Source of the DNA: Rhodanobacter sp. FW104-R8
Lineage (GTDB): Bacteria > Pseudomonadota > Gammaproteobacteria > Xanthomonadales > Rhodanobacteraceae
Length of the DNA: 56,007 bases
NCBI RefSeq assembly: GCF_001617365.1
Contig: NZ_LVJR01000124.1
Location: 1-56,007 of the forward strand
Direction: 5' to 3'
Shown here: piece after piece, positions 1 to 10,190 of the stretch
How positions within the stretch are numbered: position 1 is the first letter of the stretch
Layout: each line of letters opens with the position of its first letter
Notes under the pieces: model-generated
Seen by the model: the letters and a program-made list of their open reading frames with translations, nothing else
The model's database searches: none
What the model was told of the DNA's origin: nothing
Translations under genes and position numbers: made by a program

Positions 1-8
1 CTGGCTGA

Positions 9-182
9 CCGATCAGGCCAAACAAGCCAGCTCATGACCTCGGTTATGGGGTGCGGAATTCGAGGGCAAGGTCAATGGACCGGATGGCGGTGGATCTGCC
101 CAACGGCCTGCAGGTGCACCTGCCGGTCGGTAGCGATGCAGCGCAGTGGGTACCAATGATCCGGGCGCTGATGGCATGCTGA
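9..182 (+). pseudogene. tnpA: IS66 OrfA (TnpA) C-terminal remnant
   Basis: The frame ending at the TGA at 180-182 reads VDLPNGLQVHLPVGSDAAQW, which resembles the C-terminal end of IS66 OrfA proteins. A stop at 6-8 in the same frame means the upstream part is missing or shifted. The stop overlaps the tnpB ATG at 176, the usual coupling in this family. Too little remains to say whether the element was cut by the window edge or had already decayed. Confidence 0.5.
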
Positions 183-513
183 GCCCGGCCGGCTGGTGGT
201 TGGTGACGGCACTGATCGATCTGCGCTGCGGCATGGATCGGTTGCTGGTGCACGTACGCGAGATCCTCGACCGCAACCCGTTCGACGGCGCCGCGTATGT
301 TTTCCGCAATCGCGCGGCCACGCGTATCAAGGTGCTGTGCTGTGACGCGCAGGGACATGGCTGGCGGTGCGCCGATTGCAAGACGGCCGCTTCATCTGGC
401 CCTCTGCCGGTGCGACCACCTGGTCGCTCGACCCCGGGCAGTTTGGATGGCTGTGTGCCGGTGTCGACTGGCAACGCTTGAGTCCGCAAAAAAGGCTTGC
501 GCCACGCATGTAA
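176..513 (+). pseudogene. tnpB: IS66 TnpB (Orf2-like), frameshifted
   Basis: From the ATG at 176 the product reads MLSPAGWWLVTALIDLRCGMDRL..., then IKVLCCDAQ, typical of the roughly 115-residue IS66 Orf2/TnpB accessory protein. At about position 352 the reading passes into the -1 frame, where the conserved end RRLQDGRFIWPSAG...GVDWQRL continues to a TAA at 511-513. One missing base explains this. TnpB is required for transposition of related IS66 elements, so this copy is probably defective. There is no strong slippery site to suggest programmed frameshifting. Confidence 0.75.
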
Positions 514-532
514 ATCGCTACGCTGCGTGACC

Positions 533-2107
533 ATGGATTACGCGCATTCCACCGCTGATATGGATGTCCAGACGCTACGCGTGCTGGTCGATCAACAGAT
601 GCAGCTGATCGCCGAGCGCGACCTGCAGATCGCGCAGCAGATGGCCCTGATCACGCATCACGAGCGCACGATCACCGAGCGCGAAGCACGCATCAGCGTG
701 CTGGCGGCGGAGATCGCGAGGCTGCGCCACGCGCAGTTCGCCGCCCGCTCAGAGAAGATGGATCCGGCCCAGCGCGCGCTGTTCGAGGAGACCATGGCGG
801 CGGATATCGCCGCGGTGGAAGCCGAGCTCGAAGCGCTGCAGCCGCCAGCAGCCGATGAACATGCCAAGGATCACCCGCGCCAGGCACCCAAGCGCCGTCC
901 GCTGCCGGAAGACCTGGAGCGTGTCGAGACCCGGCATGAGCCGAGCACCTGCACCTGCGGGCAGTGCGGCGGCGAGCTGGTGCACCTTGGCGACCACGTC
1001 AGCGAGAAGCTGTCGTGCAAGCCGCTGCAATTCTTCGTGCGTCGCGACGTCTATCCGCAGTACGCCTGCCGCGGCTGCGAGACGATCACCGCGGTGCCGG
1101 TGGCGCCGACCGTGATTGATCGCGGCATCGCCGCCCCGGACCTGCTGGCGCAGGTGCTGGTGGCCAAGTATGTGGATCACCTGCCGCTGTACCGGCAGGA
1201 GGCGATCTACGCCCGCAGCGGCATCGCCATTCCCCGCTCGACGCTGGCCGAGTGGATCGGCGCCTGCGGGGTGGCGCTGCAGCCGCTGGTCGATCGGATG
1301 CGCGACGCGTTGCTGCAGCTGCCGGCGTTGCACGCCGACGAGACCCCAGTGGGCATGCTCGAGCCCGGTACAGGCAAGACGCATCGCAGTTACCTCTTCG
1401 CTTACCGCAGCGGCATCGGGCCGCCGATCACCGTGTTCGACTTCTGTACCAGCCGCAGCGGCCAGCACGCCCGGCGCTTCCTCGGTGACTACCGCGGCGC
1501 GTTGATGGTCGACGACTACGTCGGCTACAAGGCGATGTTTGCCGCCGGCATGACCGAGCTTGGTTGCTGGGCGCATGCGCGTCGCAAGTTTGTCGACCAG
1601 CACAAGGCCAGCGGCAGCCCGATCGCTCGCGAAGCGATCAAACGCATCGCGGTGCTGTACCGGATCGAAGCCGAGGCGAAGGCCATGACGATCGACGACC
1701 GTCATGCCTACCGCCAGAAGCATGCCGTCCCGGCACTGCAGGCGATCAAGGCATGGCTGGACGACCTGCGGCCCCAGGCGGCCGGCAACAGCGGCACCGC
1801 CAACGCGATCGACTACACCCTGCGTCGCTGGCCAGCGCTGGCGCGCTACGCGGACGATGGCGCCTATCCGATCGACAACAACCCGATCGAGAACGCGATC
1901 CGGCCGATCGCCCTTGGCCGGAAGAATTGGCTTTTTGCCGGCTCCGAAACCGCGGGCAACCGCGCCGCGGCGATCATGAGTCTGCTGGCGACGGCCAAGG
2001 CCAACGGCCATGAGCCGCAGGCATGGCTCACCGACGTGCTCACGCGGCTGCCCACCACGAAGGATCGCGACATCGACACGCTGCTGCCCCTGCCGAACAC
2101 CCCCTGA
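533..2107 (+). CDS. tnpC: IS66-family DDE transposase TnpC
   Basis: A 524-residue transposase that cuts and joins the element ends. The N-terminal 100 residues form a leucine-zipper-like coiled coil (repeated QMALI/ITERE/ISVLAAEIARLR), followed by a zinc-binding domain (CTCGQCGG ... YACRGC) and the DDE catalytic core: D269 in LHADETP, D327 in MVDDYVGY, and E453 in DNNPIENAIRP. The C-terminal IS66 tail (LLATAKANG.EPQAWLTDVL) is complete. The ATG at 533 is preferred over the ATG at 497, which would add 12 residues unlike the family. The gene appears intact even though tnpB is broken. It ends one base into the next ORF. Confidence 0.95.
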   Translation: MDYAHSTADMDVQTLRVLVDQQMQLIAERDLQIAQQMALITHHERTITEREARISVLAAEIARLRHAQFAARSEKMDPAQRALFEETMAADIAAVEAELEALQPPAADEHAKDHPRQAPKRRPLPEDLERVETRHEPSTCTCGQCGGELVHLGDHVSEKLSCKPLQFFVRRDVYPQYACRGCETITAVPVAPTVIDRGIAAPDLLAQVLVAKYVDHLPLYRQEAIYARSGIAIPRSTLAEWIGACGVALQPLVDRMRDALLQLPALHADETPVGMLEPGTGKTHRSYLFAYRSGIGPPITVFDFCTSRSGQHARRFLGDYRGALMVDDYVGYKAMFAAGMTELGCWAHARRKFVDQHKASGSPIAREAIKRIAVLYRIEAEAKAMTIDDRHAYRQKHAVPALQAIKAWLDDLRPQAAGNSGTANAIDYTLRRWPALARYADDGAYPIDNNPIENAIRPIALGRKNWLFAGSETAGNRAAAIMSLLATAKANGHEPQAWLTDVLTRLPTTKDRDIDTLLPLPNTP

Positions 2108-2592
2108 TGGACTACAGCGCGATCATCACGGCCTTGCGCCAGGCCTCGGCGTTTGACCTGTATCGCCTGCGCTGGGCGATCGACCGTCAGCTGGATGATC
2201 CGCGCTGGATCCTGGCGGTACACGCCCGTGTGCATCGGGGACAGACGGTGGACTTTTACGATCCACGTGACAACGTCCTGCACTCGGGCATCGTTGCCGA
2301 ACTCCGTCGCAAGCACGTGGTGCTGCAGCTGCCGGCGGGAAACCGTATTTTAGTCGAGTACGCCTCGATCAATCTCGACGGCGTGGATGCCGATATCCGG
2401 GAACAACCCAGGCAAGGACTCGGTCGTCACGAGGTTCGCGTCGGCGATGTCGTGGGCTTCCAGGACCGCGACGGCCGTCCGCATCAGGGCACTATCGTGC
2501 GGCTCAACGACAAGACCGTCACGCTGCAATCGGACACCATGCAATGGCGTGTCGGCTACACCTTGCTTCATCGTGTGATACAGGGCGGTTGA
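2107..2592 (+). CDS. Unknown 161-residue protein coupled to tnpC inside the IS66 element
   Basis: The ATG shares one base with the tnpC stop (TGATG), so it is probably translated by coupling, and the gene ends just before the right terminal repeat, so it travels with the element. The protein begins with a helical segment (ALRQASAFDLYRLRWAIDRQL), then holds two short segments of similar plan: VHRGQTVDFYDPRDN...HSGIVAELRRKHVVLQ and EVRVGDVVGFQDRDGRPHQGTIVRLNDKTVTLQ. Each looks like a small beta-barrel (SH3/KOW-like). That internal duplication is seen; a nucleic-acid or protein binding role is inference. I do not recognise a named family. Confidence 0.7.
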   Translation: MDYSAIITALRQASAFDLYRLRWAIDRQLDDPRWILAVHARVHRGQTVDFYDPRDNVLHSGIVAELRRKHVVLQLPAGNRILVEYASINLDGVDADIREQPRQGLGRHEVRVGDVVGFQDRDGRPHQGTIVRLNDKTVTLQSDTMQWRVGYTLLHRVIQGG

Positions 2593-2613
2593 ACCAGTCA
2601 ATGTGTCCTCGCC

Positions 2614-2623
2614 GGACGCTTAC
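2614..2623. repeat. Probable right terminal inverted repeat of the IS66 element
   Basis: The strand pointing into the element begins GTAAGCGTCC here, 22 bases after the last element gene stops. IS66 ends typically begin GTAA. The partner is not visible in the window. Confidence 0.5.
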
Positions 2624-2854
2624 GGCGCGGTTGCTGCGGCGACCACAGGTCGCGACCCGCAACAGGTCACCGCCAGGGGCTTTTTGGCCCTTGGCCCGCG
2701 CCGCCGCCATCGCCGATTGCGACACGGCATGGCTCTCCATCAACAGAGCCCGTCCTGTGCCTGTCGAAGCGCCAAGTGTTCCAACGTTGCGGCAGCCCTC
2801 CTTCACCTATGATGGAAGGACGCCGCGATCGGCGGGCGCCTCAGGGAGCGGCTC

Positions 2855-3538
2855 TTGTTTGTCCATGTCGAAACGCGCCGTCGCCCTCGCTGGCACTGGG
2901 CCACCTTGCTGATCGTGATGCTCTGCGTGCTGTGCTTCGTGGGTCTGGCGCTGATGCCTGCGCCGCAGCGGATTTCGCTGCTACTGGAGTGGGGCACGGT
3001 ACCGGCGAACATCTTCGACCCGCACGAAGCCTTGCTGCCGCAGCTGACCGATCCGGCCCTGCTGCGGTTGTTCACCGCACTGTTCATCCACATCACCTGG
3101 CTGCATCTGCTCAGCAACTTGCTGTTCCTGGTGATTTTCGGCCTGCCGGGCGAGCGCGCGCTGGGCTCGCTGCGCTTCCTGCTGCTGTTCGTGGTGGGCG
3201 GGATCGTGGCGAACCTAATCGGCGCGTTGTCACTCGCAGGCGTGCGCCTGCCGATCATCGGCTGTAGCGGTGCGGTGTCGGCGGTGGTGGGAGCGTACGT
3301 GGCGTTGTTTCCGCGCGCGCGTCTCGGCCTGGTTCTGCCGCTGGGGCTGTACCTGGAATTCGTGCGGGTGCCGGCGTTCCTGCTGATCGGTATCTGGGTG
3401 CTGCTGCAACTGCTGTTCAGCTATGCGGGTCCGAGCTATGGCGCCTACGTGTGGTGGGCCCACATCGGCGGATTCCTGTTCGGTGTGGTGTTTGCGCTGT
3501 TCTCGCGCGATGCGGTTGCCCGCCGCCTGCGCAATTGA
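2855..3538 (+). CDS. Rhomboid family intramembrane serine protease
   Basis: A 227-residue inner-membrane protein that should cleave substrates within the membrane. Six hydrophobic segments are visible. The H.LSNLLFL motif (about residues 84-92), the catalytic serine in GCSGA (S138) and the catalytic histidine in WWAHIGG (H203) match the rhomboid Ser-His dyad. The only in-frame start that keeps the first membrane segment is TTG at 2855, preceded by AGGGAG; no ATG lies nearby in frame, so the start is less certain than the function. Substrate unknown. It sits alone between the IS element and convergent genes, ending 3 bases from the next gene's end. Confidence 0.88.
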   Translation: MFVHVETRRRPRWHWATLLIVMLCVLCFVGLALMPAPQRISLLLEWGTVPANIFDPHEALLPQLTDPALLRLFTALFIHITWLHLLSNLLFLVIFGLPGERALGSLRFLLLFVVGGIVANLIGALSLAGVRLPIIGCSGAVSAVVGAYVALFPRARLGLVLPLGLYLEFVRVPAFLLIGIWVLLQLLFSYAGPSYGAYVWWAHIGGFLFGVVFALFSRDAVARRLRN

Positions 3539-3541
3539 GGT

Positions 3542-4291
3542 TCAACTGGCGACCTTGTCCCAGTCGTGATGGCGGGAAAACTGGCGTAGCAAGCGACGCG
3601 CATCCGGCGTGGCGGCCACGGCATCGTAGACCTGCCGCGGATCCGCGCCCTCGCGCCGCATGTCGGCGTGCTTGCGCGTGATGTACGCACGCATCACGTC
3701 GGCGTTGAATTCCGGGTGGAACTGGGTGCTGAACGCACGCGGACCATAACGCAGCAACTGGTGGGGATCCCTCGCCGAACGGGCCAGCACGGCGGCGCCG
3801 GCGGGTGGTTCGAGCACGCTCTGTTCGTGCGTGGTATGCGCGCGGAAGCTGGCAGGCAACGAGGCGGTCAGCGGATCGTGGGCCGCGCCGGTGGAAAGCG
3901 CGATCGTCTGGGTGCCGATTTCGCGCCCGCCCGGCAGGTAGTCGACGCGCCCGCCCAGCGCATGCGCCATTAGTTGGTGGCCGTAGCAGACGCCGAACAG
4001 CGGCAGCTCCGTGTCCATCGCGTCACGGATCCAGCCGGCGGTGCGTTCACTCCACGGCTCGCGCGAGGTGACCATGGTAGCCGAACCGGTGATCATGGCG
4101 CCGGCAACTTCGCGCGGCGGCGGCAGCGCCTCGCCGGCCGCGACGTCGACGATCCGCAGCTGTCGCGGGTGCAACCCGGCGCCGAGGCGGAACCAGTGCG
4201 GGAAGTCGCCATGCCGGGCACGGATGGTATCCGGCGCGCGACCGGTACGGATGATCAGGACGGGTTTCATGCGGAAGGTCGATGGCGACAT
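3542..4291 (-). CDS. Class I glutamine amidotransferase (GMP-synthase-like)
   Basis: About 249 residues forming a single GATase1 domain, which hydrolyses glutamine to donate ammonia. The nucleophile lies in GVCYGHQ (C102 from this start) and the His-Glu pair in TQFHPEF. There is no synthetase domain, so this is the stand-alone GMP-synthase-like subfamily, whose acceptor is usually unknown. Possible starts are ATG at 4291 (used) and ATG at 4270; the latter begins directly at MKPVLIIRTG and is also plausible. It lies 10 bases downstream of the GspE-like ATPase on the same strand, so the two are probably co-transcribed, without an obvious functional link. Confidence 0.85.
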   Translation of the reverse strand: MSPSTFRMKPVLIIRTGRAPDTIRARHGDFPHWFRLGAGLHPRQLRIVDVAAGEALPPPREVAGAMITGSATMVTSREPWSERTAGWIRDAMDTELPLFGVCYGHQLMAHALGGRVDYLPGGREIGTQTIALSTGAAHDPLTASLPASFRAHTTHEQSVLEPPAGAAVLARSARDPHQLLRYGPRAFSTQFHPEFNADVMRAYITRKHADMRREGADPRQVYDAVAATPDARRLLRQFSRHHDWDKVAS

Positions 4292-4301
4292 TTGGACGTC
4301 T

Positions 4302-6122
<1,821 letters not shown>

Positions 6123-6183
6123 CCGGGTGTATTTCCTGCGTGGCGTCCAGCGGGCACGGCCCGGTGGCAAAGCGCGCTGCGGC

Positions 6184-6189
6184 TATACT
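6184..6189 (+). promoter_or_regulatory. Probable -10 element (TATACT) for glyQS
   Basis: TATACT lies 30 bases upstream of the glyQ ATG in the divergent gap between the ATPase and glyQ. No good -35 box is seen at the right spacing (the sequence there is GC-rich), so the call rests on the -10 alone. Confidence 0.4.
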
Positions 6190-6219
6190 AACGCGCTTTA
6201 CTCCAGGTCACGGAAAGCC

Positions 6220-7127
<908 letters not shown>

Positions 7128-7131
<4 letters not shown>

Positions 7132-9275
7132 GCGCCGCCAAGTCGCTGTTGATCGAACTGGGTACCGAGGAACTGCCGCCGAAGGCGCTGGACGAGTTGT
7201 CCGCCGCTTTCCTGCGTGGCATCTGCGATGGTTTGGCCAGGCGCGGCATCGAGGCCGGCCTCGACCTGGCCCAGGCCTACGCCTCGCCGCGCCGCCTGGC
7301 CGTACTCGTGCCCGCCGTGGCCGTGGCCCAGCCGGAGCAGGCGATCGAGCGCCGGGGCCCGGCACTGAACGCCGCCGTCGATGCCGAGGGTCGGCCCTCG
7401 AAGGCGCTGCTCGGTTTCGCGCAATCCTGCGGCGTCGGCGTCGAGCAACTGCAGAAGCTGGAGACCGACAAGGGTAGCTGGTACGTCTGGCGCACGGTCA
7501 AGCCGGGTCAGCCGGTGGCGGCGCTGCTGCCGGAGATCGTCGACGAGGCGCTGAAGGGCCTGCCGATCCCGCGCCCGATGCGCTGGGCCGATCATGACTA
7601 CAGCTTCGTGCGCCCGGCGCACTGGCTGGTGATGCTGCATGGGGCCGACATCGTCGACGGCACCGTGCTGGGCCTGGCCAGCGGACGCAAGTCGCGCGGC
7701 CATCGCTTCATGCACCCGCAGCCGGTGCACGTGGCCGACGCCGACGGCTGGCTGGATGCGATGCGCGCCAGCAACGTGCTGGCCGATCCGCGCGAACGGC
7801 GCCAGCGCATTCGTGAGCAGGTGGCCGCGCTGGCGGCGACCACCGGGGGCGTGCCGCGGCTGGATGGCGCGCTGCTGGACGAATTGGCCAACCTCACCGA
7901 ATGGCCGGTGGCGATCGCCTGCACGTTCGAGCGCGAATTCCTCGCCGTGCCGCCGGAAGCGCTGGTCGCCACCATGGTGGCCAACCAGAAATTCGTGCCG
8001 GTGTTCGACGCGAACGGCCGCCTCACCGAGCACTTCATCGGCATCGCGAACCTCGAGAGCAAGAAGCCGGCCGAGATCCGCAAGGGTTACGAACGGGTGA
8101 TCCGGCCGCGTTTCGCCGATGCCAAGTTCTTCTGGGACGAGGACCTGAAGACGCCGCTGGCCAGCTACCAGGAGCAGCTCAGGAACGTGACCTATCAGCA
8201 GGCGCTGGGCAGCCTGTGGGACAAGAGCGTGCGCGTGGCCGAATTGGCGCGGATCACCGCCAACCGGGTCGGTGTCGACGCCGGCATGGCTACCCGTGCC
8301 GCCGCCCTGAGCAAGTGCGACCTGCTGACCCGCATGGTCGGAGAATTTCCCGAGTTGCAAGGCGTGATGGGCCGCTATTACGCCAGCCACGACGGCGAAC
8401 TGGCCGCGGTGGCTGAGGCGCTGGACAGCTACTACCAGCCGCGCTTCGGTCGCGACGCGATCGCCGCCGACAAGCTGGGCCAGGTGCTGGCCGTGGCCGA
8501 ACGGCTCGATACGCTCGCCGGCATCTTTGCCATCGGCATGAAACCGGGCGGCAACAAGGACCCGTTCGCGTTGCGCCGTGCCGCGCTGGGCCTGGCACGT
8601 ACCCTGATCGAGGGCAATCTGGAGCTGGATCTGCGCGGCAGCCTGATCGAGGCGCTGGAGCTGCTGCCGGACGCCGCGCTGGCCGCCGGCCTGAGGCCGG
8701 GCAAGGACGGCAAGCCGCCGGCACTGGATGCAGGCCCGCGCCGCGCCATCCTGCTCGACGAGCTGCACGACTTCGTGCTCGACCGCCTGCGCGGCTACTA
8801 CGCCGAGCAGGGTTTCGACAATGCGCAGTTCGAGGCGGTACTCGCGGTGCAGCCGTCCAGTCTGGCCGATTTCGACCGGCGCCTGCGCGCCGTGGTTGAG
8901 TTCGGTCGCCGCCCGGAGGCCGCCAGCTTGGCTGCCGCCAACAAGCGGGTCGCCAACATCTTGCGCAAGCAGGCCGCGGAACCGGGTGCCCAGCCGATCG
9001 ACGGGGTCGTCGATCCGGCGCTTTTCGAGGCCGATGCGGAACGTGACTTGGCCGAGGCATTGGCTGCAGCCCGGCACGAGACCGCCGCGGCGCTGGAGGC
9101 CGGCGATTACACCGCGGTGCTGGCCCGCCTGTCACAGCTGCAGGCGCCGGTGGATGCGTTTTTCGACAGCGTGCTGGTCAACGCCGACGATCCGGCCGTA
9201 CGCATGAACCGGCTGGCCCTGCTCGGTCAGCTGAAGGCCCGGTTCGGCGCCGTCGCCGATATCGCTCTGCTCTGA
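7128..9275 (+). CDS. glyS: Glycyl-tRNA synthetase beta subunit
   Basis: 715 residues, full length for the beta chain, which binds tRNA-Gly and is needed for activity of the alpha chain. It begins [15 protein letters not shown], contains the [10 protein letters not shown] and [17 protein letters not shown] segments, the HD-like [24 protein letters not shown] and [19 protein letters not shown] motifs, and ends with the anticodon-binding-like DALR domain ([18 protein letters not shown]). It is translationally coupled to glyQ. A short GC hairpin at 9295-9319 lies just after the stop, with no T-run. Confidence 0.97.
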
Positions 9276-9341
9276 GTAGGTGCACGGAAAACAACGCGGC
9301 TGTCGTCGAGGCGGCCGCGTCGTCGTGCGCGAAAGGACGAA

Positions 9342-9902
9342 TCAGGCCCGGTTGCGTTCCTTGCGGATCCGCTCGGCGAGCTGGTGATTGAACGTCACCA
9401 TCGCGATCGGATCCACATGCGAGCCGCCGGGGCCGAGGATCTCGTAGAGCTGGCTCAGCAGGTCGGCGTTTTCGGACAACGAGAGCTGGCTATCAGCCAG
9501 GCTCAGCTCCGATTGCAATATGCGCACGGCGGTATTCAACCGCTGCGCGTCGACCGTGGCCTGGGGAGCCTGGCCATGCGCGTGCTGGCGACCGTGTGAT
9601 CGGTGCGACGTGACCTTTTCCGAGCTGTGCTGGTCGTCCAGGTTGGGCAGGGTCGAGTCCATCTGCAGCGAACCCTCGCCGGCCACCAGCCAGACCAGCG
9701 AGATGCCCAGCGTGCGCGCCAGCGTGACGCATCGCGCACGCGAGGGGTCGGTGTTGCCGTCGCGCCAGCTGCGCACCACGCCTTCGGAAAAACCGCACAT
9801 CCGCGCGATTTCCGTGGCACTGCCAACCCGCTGGATCAACAACTTGATGCGATCTGCAAAAGAATTCGAAGCTGGCTGATTCGTGAGATTTTGCGTGGTC
9901 AT
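9342..9902 (-). CDS. XRE/C1-like helix-turn-helix regulator
   Basis: 186 residues. An N-terminal HTH (about residues 15-75: FADRIKLLIQRVGSATEIARMCGFSEGVVRSWRDGNTDPSR..) resembles phage C1-type repressors; it is followed by WLVAGEG, a common linker in such proteins, and a helical C-terminal tail without a recognised peptidase domain. ATG at 9902 is the only ATG in a sensible place. It is transcribed away from the TonB-dependent receptor gene, and a perfect 20-bp palindrome lies between them, so it may control itself and the receptor; that target is inference. Confidence 0.8.
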   Translation of the reverse strand: MTTQNLTNQPASNSFADRIKLLIQRVGSATEIARMCGFSEGVVRSWRDGNTDPSRARCVTLARTLGISLVWLVAGEGSLQMDSTLPNLDDQHSSEKVTSHRSHGRQHAHGQAPQATVDAQRLNTAVRILQSELSLADSQLSLSENADLLSQLYEILGPGGSHVDPIAMVTFNHQLAERIRKERNRA

Positions 9903-10038
9903 GGATTCGGCCGGGCTGGTAAGGAAGGGCGATTGTGCGAATAGCACGTTTTTTCGAAACAAGTCAATGAGCAAGAAAAGAAGGAAAAGTTACGAAAGTG
10001 TTGACCTCTGCAAGCTCTTGAACTAACTTCGTAAATTC

Positions 10039-10058
10039 TTGCGTATCCAGATACGCAA
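10039..10058. promoter_or_regulatory. Perfect 9-2-9 palindrome, candidate operator
   Basis: TTGCGTATC and GATACGCAA are exact reverse complements separated by CA. The two-base spacer is too short for an RNA loop, so a dimeric DNA-binding protein is the natural reader. It sits 137 bases upstream of the XRE-type regulator start and 133 bases upstream of the divergent receptor start, close to the TTGACC at about 10010. This is seen directly; the link to the neighbouring regulator is inference. Confidence 0.6.
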
Positions 10059-10190
10059 AAACTCGCGTTGGATCATGTGCATCGGCACAACCGGCCAAAG
10101 CGGCCGGAGGTGTTCCTGCGGATGGCACGCATACAAAAAAAGTTTCATGTGCCCGGACCGTTCGGGCGGAACCTTGGGAGTTACCAAACA

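Larger units (their letters stand above)
1..2623 (+). mobile_element. IS66-family insertion sequence, left end outside window or lost
   Basis: The region carries the IS66 gene order: end of an orfA, an overlapping tnpB, then a large tnpC DDE transposase, plus one extra ORF. The right end is placed at 2623 because the last ten bases (2614-2623) read GTAAGCGTCC on the other strand, matching the GTAA-type terminal repeats known for IS66. The left inverted repeat is not in the window, so target duplication cannot be tested; the 8 bases after the right end are 2624-2631. The tnpB frameshift suggests the copy cannot move on its own. Family assignment is firm, exact ends are inferred. Confidence 0.8.

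Noticed and set aside
345-360. Programmed frameshift in IS66 tnpB
   Set aside because: IS66 tnpB is normally one continuous frame, and the sequence CAGGGACATGG is not a classical slippery heptamer with a downstream stimulator; a one-base deletion is more likely.
749-2011. 420-codon minus-strand frame opposite tnpC
   Set aside because: Antisense shadow of the transposase, which has complete DDE motifs.
2724-2752. GGCTCT...AGAGCC inverted repeat in the gap before the rhomboid gene
   Set aside because: Six-base arms in GC-rich DNA are expected by chance; no T-run and no clear gene to terminate.
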